In this document: positions 55,336 through 64,000 of the stretch, piece by piece
Numbering within the stretch: position 1 is the first letter of the stretch
How the letters are laid out: each line of letters opens with the position of its first letter
Source: Mycolicibacterium peregrinum
GTDB taxonomy: Bacteria; Actinomycetota; Actinomycetes; Mycobacteriales; Mycobacteriaceae
NCBI RefSeq assembly: GCF_001665785.1
Contig: NZ_LZSO01000015.1
Location: forward strand, 22,528-86,527
Length of the DNA: 64,000 bases
Direction of reading: 5' to 3'
Position numbers and translations under genes: made by a program
Notes under the pieces: model-generated
Databases searched by the model: none
The model's input: only the letters and a program-made list of their open reading frames with translations
What the model was told of the DNA's origin: nothing

Positions 55336-56130
55336 GCCGGTGGGCGCCTGGCAGATCTTCCACTGATTGTCGCGGAACTGGAGGTCGAAGCTGCGGGTGG
55401 ACCGGGTTTGCGGGGCAAACGCCATGAAGCTCGTGACGTTGGCCTCGGCGTGGTCGCCGTTGACGACCACCTGGTCGATGCTGGCCACGACGGGGTATTG
55501 CTTGGCGGCGGCCACCCTGGCGTGGGTTTCGTCCCAGGCCTTCTGGTCGTATTTGACGTAGTTGTCGCTGGTGGTGCCGCAGGTCATCGATCGCAGGGCG
55601 GCCAGGTCGCCCCGCTGGATGGCTGAGTCGAAGTCCTGGATGGTGGTGCGGACGTCGTCCTCCTGGGAGGAAGCCGACGACGATTTGCGGGTCAGCAGGA
55701 CCGTGCCGAGCACCGCGATCGCCACCAGGGCCGCGATCACCAGGACGACCGCCACCACCCATCCCCAGCTGCGACGGGTCGTGGCCTGCGGGGCCTGCTC
55801 CTGCTCTTCGCGCGGCGGGATGACTTTCGGGGCAGCACCTTTCGGCACCTCGGCGGCGACGGTGTCACCATCGGCCGGGGCGAACACCTCGGTCTCCGGG
55901 TCGGGCGGAGTGTCGATCTTCTGGGTGGAACTGTCGAAGCCGGACGGCGCCGTGAAGCGTCGTTCCTCGCCGAGGTGTACCTCCCCGGTGACTTCGTCGG
56001 CCGAGCTGAAGATCTCGGTGGCCGGCTCGGACAGGGCGGACAACTCGGCCGTGGAAGGTAACTCGACCTTCTCGGTCGGTGTGTCGCTCTGGTCGGTGCG
56101 GTCTTCGCCAGGTCCCGTTGGGTTCGACAT
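55333..56130 (-). CDS. Rv0361-like membrane protein with external NTF2-like domain
   Basis: 265 residues. About 120 cytoplasmic residues rich in Glu, Pro and Thr, one membrane helix (WGWVVAVVLVIAALVAIAVL), then a ~110-residue external domain of Rv0361/DUF4878 kind (DFDSAIQRGDLAALRSMTCG, a Cys pair, FRDNQWKICQAP). Function unknown. Divergent from the DUF3151 gene. Confidence 0.72.
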   Translation of the reverse strand: MSNPTGPGEDRTDQSDTPTEKVELPSTAELSALSEPATEIFSSADEVTGEVHLGEERRFTAPSGFDSSTQKIDTPPDPETEVFAPADGDTVAAEVPKGAAPKVIPPREEQEQAPQATTRRSWGWVVAVVLVIAALVAIAVLGTVLLTRKSSSASSQEDDVRTTIQDFDSAIQRGDLAALRSMTCGTTSDNYVKYDQKAWDETHARVAAAKQYPVVASIDQVVVNGDHAEANVTSFMAFAPQTRSTRSFDLQFRDNQWKICQAPTG

Positions 56131-56194
56131 CCCTGCTGCGGTCCTCCCGTACGTCGCTACCGGTGGAGCTTATCGGTCGGTGCACAATAGGCCC

Positions 56195-56611
56195 ATGACA
56201 CGGATGGGTGATTTGTTGGGGCCGGATCCGGTCCTCCTTCCCGGGGACCCCGAGGCCGAGGACGAACTGGCTGCGGGTGAAAAGGCTGCCGTGGTGGCCG
56301 CCGCCCACCCGTCGGCGTCGATCGCGTGGGCAGTGCTGGCCGAGACGGCTCTCGCCGAAGACAAGGCCGTCACGGCGTATGCGTACGCCCGCACCGGTTA
56401 TCACCGTGGGCTGGATCAGCTGCGCCGCAACGGCTGGAAGGGTTTCGGCCCGGTGCCGTTCGCCCATGAGCCGAACCAGGGGTTCCTGCGGTGTGTGGCG
56501 TCGCTGGCCCGGGCCGCCGACGACATCGGCGAGACCGACGAGTTCCAGCGTTGCCTCGATCTGCTCGACGACTGCGATCCGTCGGCGCGGGCCGAACTCG
56601 GCCTGGCCTGA
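56195..56611 (+). CDS. DUF3151 protein (Rv0360c-like)
   Basis: 138 residues. Blocks LGPDPVLLPGDPEAEDEL, AWAVLAETALAED, TGYHRGLDQLRRNGWKGFGP and HEPNQGFLRCVASLARAA are those of the small actinobacterial DUF3151 family next to fba. Helical, likely TPR-like; function unknown. ATG 56195 or ATG 56204 may be used. Stop is three bases from the converging CDF gene. Confidence 0.82.
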   Translation: MTRMGDLLGPDPVLLPGDPEAEDELAAGEKAAVVAAAHPSASIAWAVLAETALAEDKAVTAYAYARTGYHRGLDQLRRNGWKGFGPVPFAHEPNQGFLRCVASLARAADDIGETDEFQRCLDLLDDCDPSARAELGLA

Positions 56612-56614
56612 GCC

Positions 56615-57511
56615 TCAGTCCTTCGCCTCGCAGGAGCAGTCGTCCGCTGATTCGGGCGGCTCCACCTGCACGGTGGCGTGGGCCAGCCCCCGGGCGTTCA
56701 GTACCGCGCGGGCGTCGTCGAGCACCCGGGCGGTGTCGGCGTTGCTGGTCAGGTGCGCGGTGACCATGTCCTTGCCGGGTACCAGCGTCCACACGTGCAG
56801 ATCGTGCACGCCCGTCACGCCGTCCACCGCGCCGAGCGCGGTACGCAGCTCCTCGATGTCGATGTGCTGTGGAGAGGACTCGCTCAGGATCCGCAGTGCT
56901 GCCCGGGCCAACGCGATCGCGCGGGGTAGGACCCAGAGGGCGACCAGGACGGCGACCACGACGTCGGCGTAGGGCCAGCCGGTGGTGACGGTGACGACGC
57001 CGGCGACCAGCACACCGATGCTGCCGACGGTGTCGGCCACGACCTCCATGTAGGCGCCTTTGACAGCCAGGCTGTCCTTGGAGTGTGACCGCAGCATCAT
57101 GACGACGACGGCGTTGGCGGCCAGGCCGGCCAGCGCCACGACGATCATGGGCACGCCGGGGACGTCGGGCGCATTGCCGAGGCGTTCGAAGGCCTCGTAG
57201 AGGATGAAGCCCGCCACGCCGAGGAGCAGGGCGGCGTTGGCGACGGCGGTGAAGACCTCGGCCCGGTGCCAGCCGTAGGTGCGGGCCGGGGAGGTGCTGC
57301 CGCGCCTGGCCAGCAACACCGCGGTCAATCCCATGAACATGGCGACCAGGTCGGTGAGCATGTGGCCGGCGTCGGCGAGCAGTGCGATCGAGTTGATCAG
57401 CAGCGCGGTGACCAGCTCAAGGACGAAGAACGCACTGAGGATCGCCGCGGCGATGAGCATTCTGCTGACGCGGGTATCGCTGCTGTGGCTGTGATCGTGG
57501 CCGGCACCCAT
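56615..57511 (-). CDS. Cation diffusion facilitator (CzcD/ZitB-like metal exporter)
   Basis: 298 residues from ATG 57511. His-rich N-terminus (GHDHSHS), six membrane segments with metal-site helices ALLADAGHMLTDLVAMF and EVVADTVGSIGVLVAG, and a cytosolic domain with HDLHVWTLVPGKDMVTAHL. Exports Zn2+ or similar ions by proton exchange. The C-terminal CSC (DDCSCEAKD) is a possible extra metal ligand. Start chosen because a TATATT box lies six bases upstream and the longer TTG/ATG starts (57547, 57538) would read through the palindrome. Confidence 0.88.
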   Translation of the reverse strand: MGAGHDHSHSSDTRVSRMLIAAAILSAFFVLELVTALLINSIALLADAGHMLTDLVAMFMGLTAVLLARRGSTSPARTYGWHRAEVFTAVANAALLLGVAGFILYEAFERLGNAPDVPGVPMIVVALAGLAANAVVVMMLRSHSKDSLAVKGAYMEVVADTVGSIGVLVAGVVTVTTGWPYADVVVAVLVALWVLPRAIALARAALRILSESSPQHIDIEELRTALGAVDGVTGVHDLHVWTLVPGKDMVTAHLTSNADTARVLDDARAVLNARGLAHATVQVEPPESADDCSCEAKD

Positions 57512-57517
57512 GCCCGA

Positions 57518-57523
57518 AATATA
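57518..57523 (-). promoter_or_regulatory. -10 element of the CDF gene
   Basis: TATATT on the minus strand, six bases before the ATG at 57511. It overlaps the ATATGC palindrome by three bases. Confidence 0.55.
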
Positions 57524-57540
57524 TGCGGAAGTATGCATAT
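57521..57540. promoter_or_regulatory. Candidate metalloregulator operator before the CDF gene
   Basis: Inverted repeat ATATGC-N8-GCATAT overlapping the -10 box. AT-rich ATAT-N-ATAT arms are typical of ArsR/SmtB-type operators. No regulator gene is adjacent. Confidence 0.55.
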
Positions 57541-57656
57541 GTGGCAAGTGTCGGGACGAGCCGTGGCCGCTTTGTCACGTCAGAGTGTCTGTCGCCGTCG
57601 AGTGTCACGTCAGCATGGCGGTGGGCGCGAGGTGGGGGCGAGGAGACGACGACGCG

Positions 57657-58436
57657 TCAGAGCCAGGCGGACCAGAAGCGGGTCAGCTGGCTGCCGATGG
57701 ACACCAGCTGGCCCGGCACGCCGGAGAGGTCGACGAACCAGAAGACCACCGAGAAGAACCATCGGTTGAGCGCGGGAGTGAACAGCAGGATCAGCAGGAT
57801 GAACAGGCCCCACTGTTTGGCCGGCGCGAGCGCGCGTTGCGTGTCCGCGCTCAGATGCGGTTCCAGCGCGCCGTAGCCGTCCAGCCCGGGAACCGGCAAT
57901 ACGTTCAGCACAACGGCAGTGACTTGCAGAAACCCCAGGAAGGCCAGCCCGGACCAGAAGACCAGGTGGGCCGGGTCGAAGAACACCGCGGTGACGGTCA
58001 GCAGCACGACGGCAAGCGCCAGGTTGGCAGCGGGGCCGGCCAGGCTGACCAGGGTCTTCTGCCGCGCCGTCATCCACGAGGTCCGGACGTAGACCGCCCC
58101 GCCGGGCAGCCCGATCCCGCCCAGCGCGATGACCAGCACCGGAAAACCCAGCGACAGCAGGGGATGGGAGTACTTGAGCGGGTTGAGCGTCAGATAACCG
58201 CGCACCGCCACATCGTGATCACCGAACCGCCACGCCGTGAACGCGTGGCCGAACTCGTGCAGGCACAACGACACCAGCCAGCCCGCGATCACCAGGATGA
58301 ACACGCCCACGTACGACAGCGGCTTCACGGTGTCGGCGGCCAACCAGGCCACCACCCCGCCCGCGACAGTGATCGCGACGACGGCCAAGAAGACCGGGCT
58401 GGGCCGTACCGACTGATGCAGTGGGCGGATGTTCAC
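57657..58436 (-). CDS. Site-2-type zinc metalloprotease, M50 family (Rv0359-like)
   Basis: 259 residues with six hydrophobic segments. Zinc motif HEFGH (H60, E61, H64) lies in a membrane helix (LVSLCLHEFGHAFTAWRFG) and the third ligand Asp is in NVLPVPGLDGYGAL. Acts as an intramembrane protease in the family. GTG start with TAGCGT six bases upstream. Matches Rv0359 next to purA and the Rv0358-like gene. Confidence 0.85.
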   Translation of the reverse strand: MNIRPLHQSVRPSPVFLAVVAITVAGGVVAWLAADTVKPLSYVGVFILVIAGWLVSLCLHEFGHAFTAWRFGDHDVAVRGYLTLNPLKYSHPLLSLGFPVLVIALGGIGLPGGAVYVRTSWMTARQKTLVSLAGPAANLALAVVLLTVTAVFFDPAHLVFWSGLAFLGFLQVTAVVLNVLPVPGLDGYGALEPHLSADTQRALAPAKQWGLFILLILLFTPALNRWFFSVVFWFVDLSGVPGQLVSIGSQLTRFWSAWL

Positions 58437-58442
58437 GATTCG

Positions 58443-58448
58443 ACGCTA
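58443..58448 (-). promoter_or_regulatory. -10 element, leaderless start of the M50 gene
   Basis: TAGCGT on the minus strand, six bases before the GTG at 58436. Confidence 0.5.
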
Positions 58449-58477
58449 CGGCAATTTCGCCGGCTACCCGGCCCTGC

Positions 58478-59059
58478 TCAGCCGACCCGCAGCCAGCCCT
58501 CGGTGTGCCGATAGAACGTCGAGCGTCGTACCGTCCGCGGTGCGGCCACCCCGTCCCGGATCACCTGCGCACCCGGGGTGCCCAGCTGCGCGGCGCGGCC
58601 GACAATCCAGCGACGCGGGCGGCCACGGTCCGACAGCACGCTCGCGCGCAGTCCCGGCATGCTCGTCGTGGGCTCGACCCGGACACCTGGAGCATCGCCG
58701 TCGAACAGCACGACGTCGTCGACGATGGCCTCCCCCTGCAGCGTCGCCCCGTCGGGCCCGTGCCACTCCGCCGCGCCGACCAGCACAGTTCCCGTCTCGT
58801 CGCGGATCAGCGGGACACGCCGGGCAGACGCCCGCAGCGCGCGCCGCGCGGACCAGCTGCCAGTGGCCGCAGCGACCTCGACGTCGAGCCGATCGGCGCG
58901 CAGCAACGAGGTGAGTACGGCGGCCAGCTCGCCGTCGCCGCCGGTCACGACCAGTCTGCGGTGCGCGCCGAGGTCGTCGACATCAACTCGCGGCAGCTTG
59001 CGGAGCGGGCGCGGAACACGGCCTGTGCCGACCAATGCGACCCCGGGTGAGGCGGACAA
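58478..59059 (-). CDS. Conserved hypothetical protein (Rv0358-like)
   Basis: 193 residues from a TTG start supported by GAGGAG five bases upstream. Contains a Rossmann-like segment HRRLVVTGGDGELAAVLTSLL and a C-terminal beta-rich part (RRSTFYRHTEGWLRVG). The N-terminal block GVALVGTGRVPRPLRKLPRV is distinctive but I do not recognise a function. Lies between the M50 protease and purA and is divergent from purA, as in M. tuberculosis. Confidence 0.7.
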   Translation of the reverse strand: MSASPGVALVGTGRVPRPLRKLPRVDVDDLGAHRRLVVTGGDGELAAVLTSLLRADRLDVEVAAATGSWSARRALRASARRVPLIRDETGTVLVGAAEWHGPDGATLQGEAIVDDVVLFDGDAPGVRVEPTTSMPGLRASVLSDRGRPRRWIVGRAAQLGTPGAQVIRDGVAAPRTVRRSTFYRHTEGWLRVG

Positions 59060-59150
59060 AACTGCTCCTCGCGGTCGAGAAAATGTGGTTCACAGCGTGT
59101 GCTGGGATAAGGTGGCCTACCGGCTGCACCACACTAGTGCGGAAGATTGA

Positions 59151-61084
<1,934 letters not shown>

Positions 61085-61086
61085 AA

Positions 61087-61833
61087 CTAGATCGCGGTGC
61101 GGCCGCCGTCGGCCGGCAGCACCGCGCCGTGAATGAAACTGGCGTCGTCGCTCACCAAAAAGCCGATGGTCCTTGCGATTTCGGCGGGATCGGCGACGCG
61201 TCGCGCGGGGGCCTGTGCCGCGAGGGCAGTCAGTCGGTCGGTCCCGTACTGAGCCGTGGTGCCTTCGGTAAGCGTCGGTCCCGGGGCGACGGCGTTGATC
61301 CGGACGCCCTTGGGCCCGTATTCGGCGGCCCATGATTTGGTGAGCAGATTCAGCGCGGCCTTTGACGCCGCGTACACCGCCGAACCCGGCGTGCCGAACA
61401 TGGAGACCATGGTGCTGACGTTCACGATCGCACCGTTTCCGCGCTTGGCCATGGCCGGTGCGGTCGCTCCGACGAGGAAGAACGGAATCTTCACGTTGAG
61501 GTCGAAGCAGTCGTCAAAGTCGTCTTCGGCGATGGCGGAGGTGGGCCCGAAGACCGCGATGGCGGCGTTGTTGACCAGGATGTCGATCTGGCCTGCGACG
61601 GCGAGTGCACTGTCCACCAACTCCCGGGCGCTGGTGGCGTCGGTCAGATTGGCCCGCAAGAAATCGGCGTTGCCGCCGGCGTCACGGATCTCGGCCACCA
61701 CCCGGGCCCCACGGTCGGCGTCTCGACCGCTCGCCAGAACATGAGCGCCGCGTTCCGCGAGATGTATTGCGGTGGCGTGGCCGATGCCACTCGTCGCTCC
61801 GGTGACCAATGCTGTTTTCCCGCCCAGTGACAT
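61087..61833 (-). CDS. Short-chain dehydrogenase/reductase
   Basis: 248 residues, FabG-like: TGATSGIGHATAIHL, NNAAIAVFG, catalytic Ser in VSTMVSMFG with YAASKAALN, and C-terminal VSDDASFIHGAVLPADGG. ATG 61833 with TACGAT six bases upstream. Tail-to-tail with the thioesterase (2-base gap). Confidence 0.87.
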   Translation of the reverse strand: MSLGGKTALVTGATSGIGHATAIHLAERGAHVLASGRDADRGARVVAEIRDAGGNADFLRANLTDATSARELVDSALAVAGQIDILVNNAAIAVFGPTSAIAEDDFDDCFDLNVKIPFFLVGATAPAMAKRGNGAIVNVSTMVSMFGTPGSAVYAASKAALNLLTKSWAAEYGPKGVRINAVAPGPTLTEGTTAQYGTDRLTALAAQAPARRVADPAEIARTIGFLVSDDASFIHGAVLPADGGRTAI

Positions 61834-61839
61834 CGGGCC

Positions 61840-61845
61840 ATCGTA
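61840..61845 (-). promoter_or_regulatory. -10 element, leaderless start of the SDR gene
   Basis: TACGAT on the minus strand, six bases before the ATG at 61833. Confidence 0.5.
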
Positions 61846-61895
61846 AAGGGGTCGATCCCATCGCAGTCAGGGCCGCGGGGTGTCACTATGACGCC

Positions 61896-62567
61896 GTGGA
61901 TCAACGACCTTTGCACCGTTTGTCGACGCCGCGCGCCGCGGCAATCGCGGGAGTGTTGTTCGCCCTGCTGTTCGGGGCGTCGCTGATCCTGATCCGCACG
62001 GCGCTGCCCGAGGGCGCCGAGCCGGGCTCGCAGTGGATCGACGGAGCGAGTACCCGGCTGCGGGTGGCGTCGGTCCTGATGCCGTTCGCGGGTATCGCGT
62101 TCCTGTGGTTCATCGGCGTGGTGCGCGACGGGTTCGGCCGGTTTGAGGACCGGTTTTTCTCGTCGGTGTTCCTTGGCAGCGGGATCCTCTTCCTGGCGAT
62201 GATGTTCGTGTCCTCGGCCGTCGGCGCCGCATTGATCGCCAGCAAGGCCGGGATGGTCGACGCCGCGGCGCATTCCGAGGTCGCCACGTTCGGGCAGATG
62301 CTGCTGCTGGCGCTGAGTAAGACCTACGGGGTTCGGATGGCCGCCGTGTTCATGATCTCGTTGGCCACGATCTGGTTGAAGACCGGACTGATGCCGCGTC
62401 CGTTGGCATTTTCGACATACCTCCTCGCGGTGATACTGCTGATCGCAGGTGATCTGAGTATGTGGTTGACGCTGGCGTTCCCGACCTGGGTGCTGGCGGT
62501 CAGCCTGTTGTTCCTGGTCCGGGCCGGGGTGATCGACCTACCCGGGGAGCACGAGCATTCCGGGTAG
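61896..62567 (+). CDS. Multi-pass membrane protein
   Basis: 223 residues from GTG 61896 (VDQRPLHRLSTPRAAA). About six membrane segments (AGVLFALLFGASLILI, MPFAGIAFLWFIGVV, LLAVILLIAGDLSMWLTLA). Similar unnamed membrane proteins are common in actinobacteria; no function assigned. An upstream in-frame ATG at 61809 lies inside the divergent SDR gene and is less likely. Confidence 0.68.
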   Translation: MDQRPLHRLSTPRAAAIAGVLFALLFGASLILIRTALPEGAEPGSQWIDGASTRLRVASVLMPFAGIAFLWFIGVVRDGFGRFEDRFFSSVFLGSGILFLAMMFVSSAVGAALIASKAGMVDAAAHSEVATFGQMLLLALSKTYGVRMAAVFMISLATIWLKTGLMPRPLAFSTYLLAVILLIAGDLSMWLTLAFPTWVLAVSLLFLVRAGVIDLPGEHEHSG

Positions 62568-62605
62568 TCGGCGGTAGTTTGCCTACGCGCGTCAGTGGTG
62601 CGTGG

Positions 62606-62611
62606 CATAAT
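62606..62611 (+). promoter_or_regulatory. -10 element, leaderless start of the HNH gene
   Basis: CATAAT seven bases before the ATG at 62619. Confidence 0.4.
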
Positions 62612-62618
62612 CGAACAC

Positions 62619-64000
62619 ATGTTCGAAGCCGATTCCGATGCGGACCTGATCGACAAGATCAGTGGCGCCGCACGCGCGGAATCGGCGGCGATCGCCCGGC
62701 GGCTGGCCGCGATCGGGGAACTGGACACCCGCCGGGAAGTGGAGTTGGCCGAGTCGATCTTTTGGACCACCGACCCGTTCGAAGAAGTGTCTGCCGAGAT
62801 CTCGGCGGCGTTGCGGATCAGCCGGGGCCGGGCCGGCACCCAGATTCATCACGCCCGAGTACTGCGCGACAAACTCCCCCTGGTCGCGGCCCGGTTCGCC
62901 GTCGGGGACATCGACTACCGGATCGTGCGGATGATCATCGCCCGCACCGGCATCGTCGACCCCACCGTGTGGGCCGGCCTGGATGAGGAACTGGCCGCCC
63001 GGGCCCACCGATGGATGCGGCTGTCTGAACGGCAGTTGCGGGATCGGGTGGATCAATGGATCGCCAAACTCGACCCCAACGGAGTCCGAGTCCCACCGAT
63101 CGTGGATGACGGGCGGTTTGTTCAGGTCGAGGCGAGCACCCCGGGTATGACCTCGATCTGGGCCAACATCCACGCCGCCGACGGGGTCGCGCTGAATCAA
63201 CGCCTGGACGCCGTCGCCGACACCGTCTGCAAACACGATCCGCGCACCCGCGAGCAGCGCCACGCCGATGCGGTCGGACCGCTGGCCCGACTCGAATCAC
63301 ACATGCCGTGCCTGTGCCGACGCGAGGACTGCCCCGCCGCACAGCAGCGCGCGGCCGCGGACGCAGCAATGGTGCATGTGCTGGCCGAGCAGGCCACCGT
63401 GGACGGCACTTGTGATGATCCGGGGTATCTGGTCGGCCATGGCATCCTGCCCGCCGAATCAGTACGGGACCTGGCCGCCACCGCCAAGCTCAAACCCGTA
63501 CGCATGCCCGCTACTACGGCCGCCGAGCCGCAGTATCGTCCGTCGGTAGCACTGTCGGAGTTCATCCACTGGCGCGATCTGACCTACCGGTTCCCCGGCT
63601 GTGACGCCCCTGCTGAGCGCTGCGACATCGACCACACCGCACCCTGGCCCACCGGCCCCACACACCCGTCGAACACCAAACTCTTTTGCCGGGCACACCA
63701 TTTGGTGAAAACGTTCTGCCCCGGCTGGTCGGATCGTCAACACCCCGACGGCACCATCGAATTCACCACGCCCACCGGCCACACCCATGTGACCGAACCT
63801 CACGGTGCCGGCCTGTTCCCAACTCTGGCCCAACCGACGGGGGACCTCAACCTCGCCGAACCTGAAGCGCCCGGCCTGGACCAGAACCTGAACCGGGCCG
63901 CGAAAATGCCCAAACGCTCACGCACCCGCGAACAAGACCGCCAAGACCGCATCGCCGAGGAACGACGCCTGCGCGCCGAACTCAACAACGACCTCGCCAC
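62619..64000 (+). CDS. DUF222/HNH endonuclease-domain protein, 13E12 repeat family (3' end outside window)
   Basis: At least 460 codons, open at the right edge. N-terminal DUF222 domain (AEISAALRISRGRAGTQIHH, FAVGDIDYRIVRMIIARTG), a Cys cluster CLCRREDC, and a C-terminal HNH motif (FPGCDAPAERCDIDHTAPW, FCRAHHLVKT). This is the 13E12-type family, present in many copies in mycobacterial genomes and linked to a phage attachment region (REP13E12) in M. tuberculosis. Whether it is an active nuclease is unknown. Confidence 0.88.
   Translation, partial: MFEADSDADLIDKISGAARAESAAIARRLAAIGELDTRREVELAESIFWTTDPFEEVSAEISAALRISRGRAGTQIHHARVLRDKLPLVAARFAVGDIDYRIVRMIIARTGIVDPTVWAGLDEELAARAHRWMRLSERQLRDRVDQWIAKLDPNGVRVPPIVDDGRFVQVEASTPGMTSIWANIHAADGVALNQRLDAVADTVCKHDPRTREQRHADAVGPLARLESHMPCLCRREDCPAAQQRAAADAAMVHVLAEQATVDGTCDDPGYLVGHGILPAESVRDLAATAKLKPVRMPATTAAEPQYRPSVALSEFIHWRDLTYRFPGCDAPAERCDIDHTAPWPTGPTHPSNTKLFCRAHHLVKTFCPGWSDRQHPDGTIEFTTPTGHTHVTEPHGAGLFPTLAQPTGDLNLAEPEAPGLDQNLNRAAKMPKRSRTREQDRQDRIAEERRLRAELNNDLA

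Overview
The window is high-GC DNA from a rapidly growing mycobacterium (Mycolicibacterium-type). The gene set and order match, from memory, M. tuberculosis H37Rv Rv0350-Rv0385 and the collinear M. smegmatis region: dnaK-grpE-dnaJ-hspR, clpB, a type II flavohemoglobin, a SpoU-type methyltransferase, a GH76 enzyme, DedA, fba, an M50 protease and purA. Many start codons directly follow a TAnnnT box by 6-8 nt, as expected for mycobacterial leaderless transcripts.

Layout. 1-5.8 kb: a giant minus-strand regulator (BTAD, class III cyclase, STAND ATPase, then at least five NTF2-like units) that runs off the left edge. 5.8-15.8 kb: a small metal-binding protein, a lipoprotein, a SnoaL-like/acyl-CoA ligase/wax-ester synthase operon divergent from a PucR regulator, and a lipase-SDR-SDR set. 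15.8-20.9 kb: an SsuABC-like transporter coupled to an arylsulfotransferase-like protein, with a LacI regulator and a LacI-type operator. 20.9-25.1 kb: DUF445 and Abi-alpha proteins, a TetR remnant, and a tandem glycine riboswitch in front of sdaA.

25.1-40 kb: the heat-shock core. dnaK and clpB each carry a SigH-type promoter with the same 16-nt spacer plus HspR (HAIR) inverted repeats. Between them lie an aldose epimerase, the flavohemoglobin, a membrane protein with its TetR, a CYTH protein, a GAP/Sap transporter and a compact EspA-EspC-EspD-like gene set beside a DUF2510 protein. A perfect 19-bp inverted repeat follows clpB.

40-50.8 kb: an NAD(P)-binding oxidoreductase coupled to a Rieske oxygenase with a divergent TetR; an SDR/lipoprotein/methyltransferase run; cynR-cynS-deaminase; DoxX; a frameshifted amidohydrolase pseudogene; GH76; and a truncated GntR/FCD gene. 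50.8-64 kb: XdhC, an F420-type oxidoreductase, DedA, fba, a CHAP protein, the Rv0361/Rv0360c-like pair, a CDF metal exporter with a palindrome over its -10 region, an M50 protease, purA, a thioesterase, an SDR, a membrane protein, and a 13E12-type HNH protein cut by the right edge. I saw no tRNA, rRNA, CRISPR array or insertion sequence. All assignments are from reading the sequence; no searches were run.
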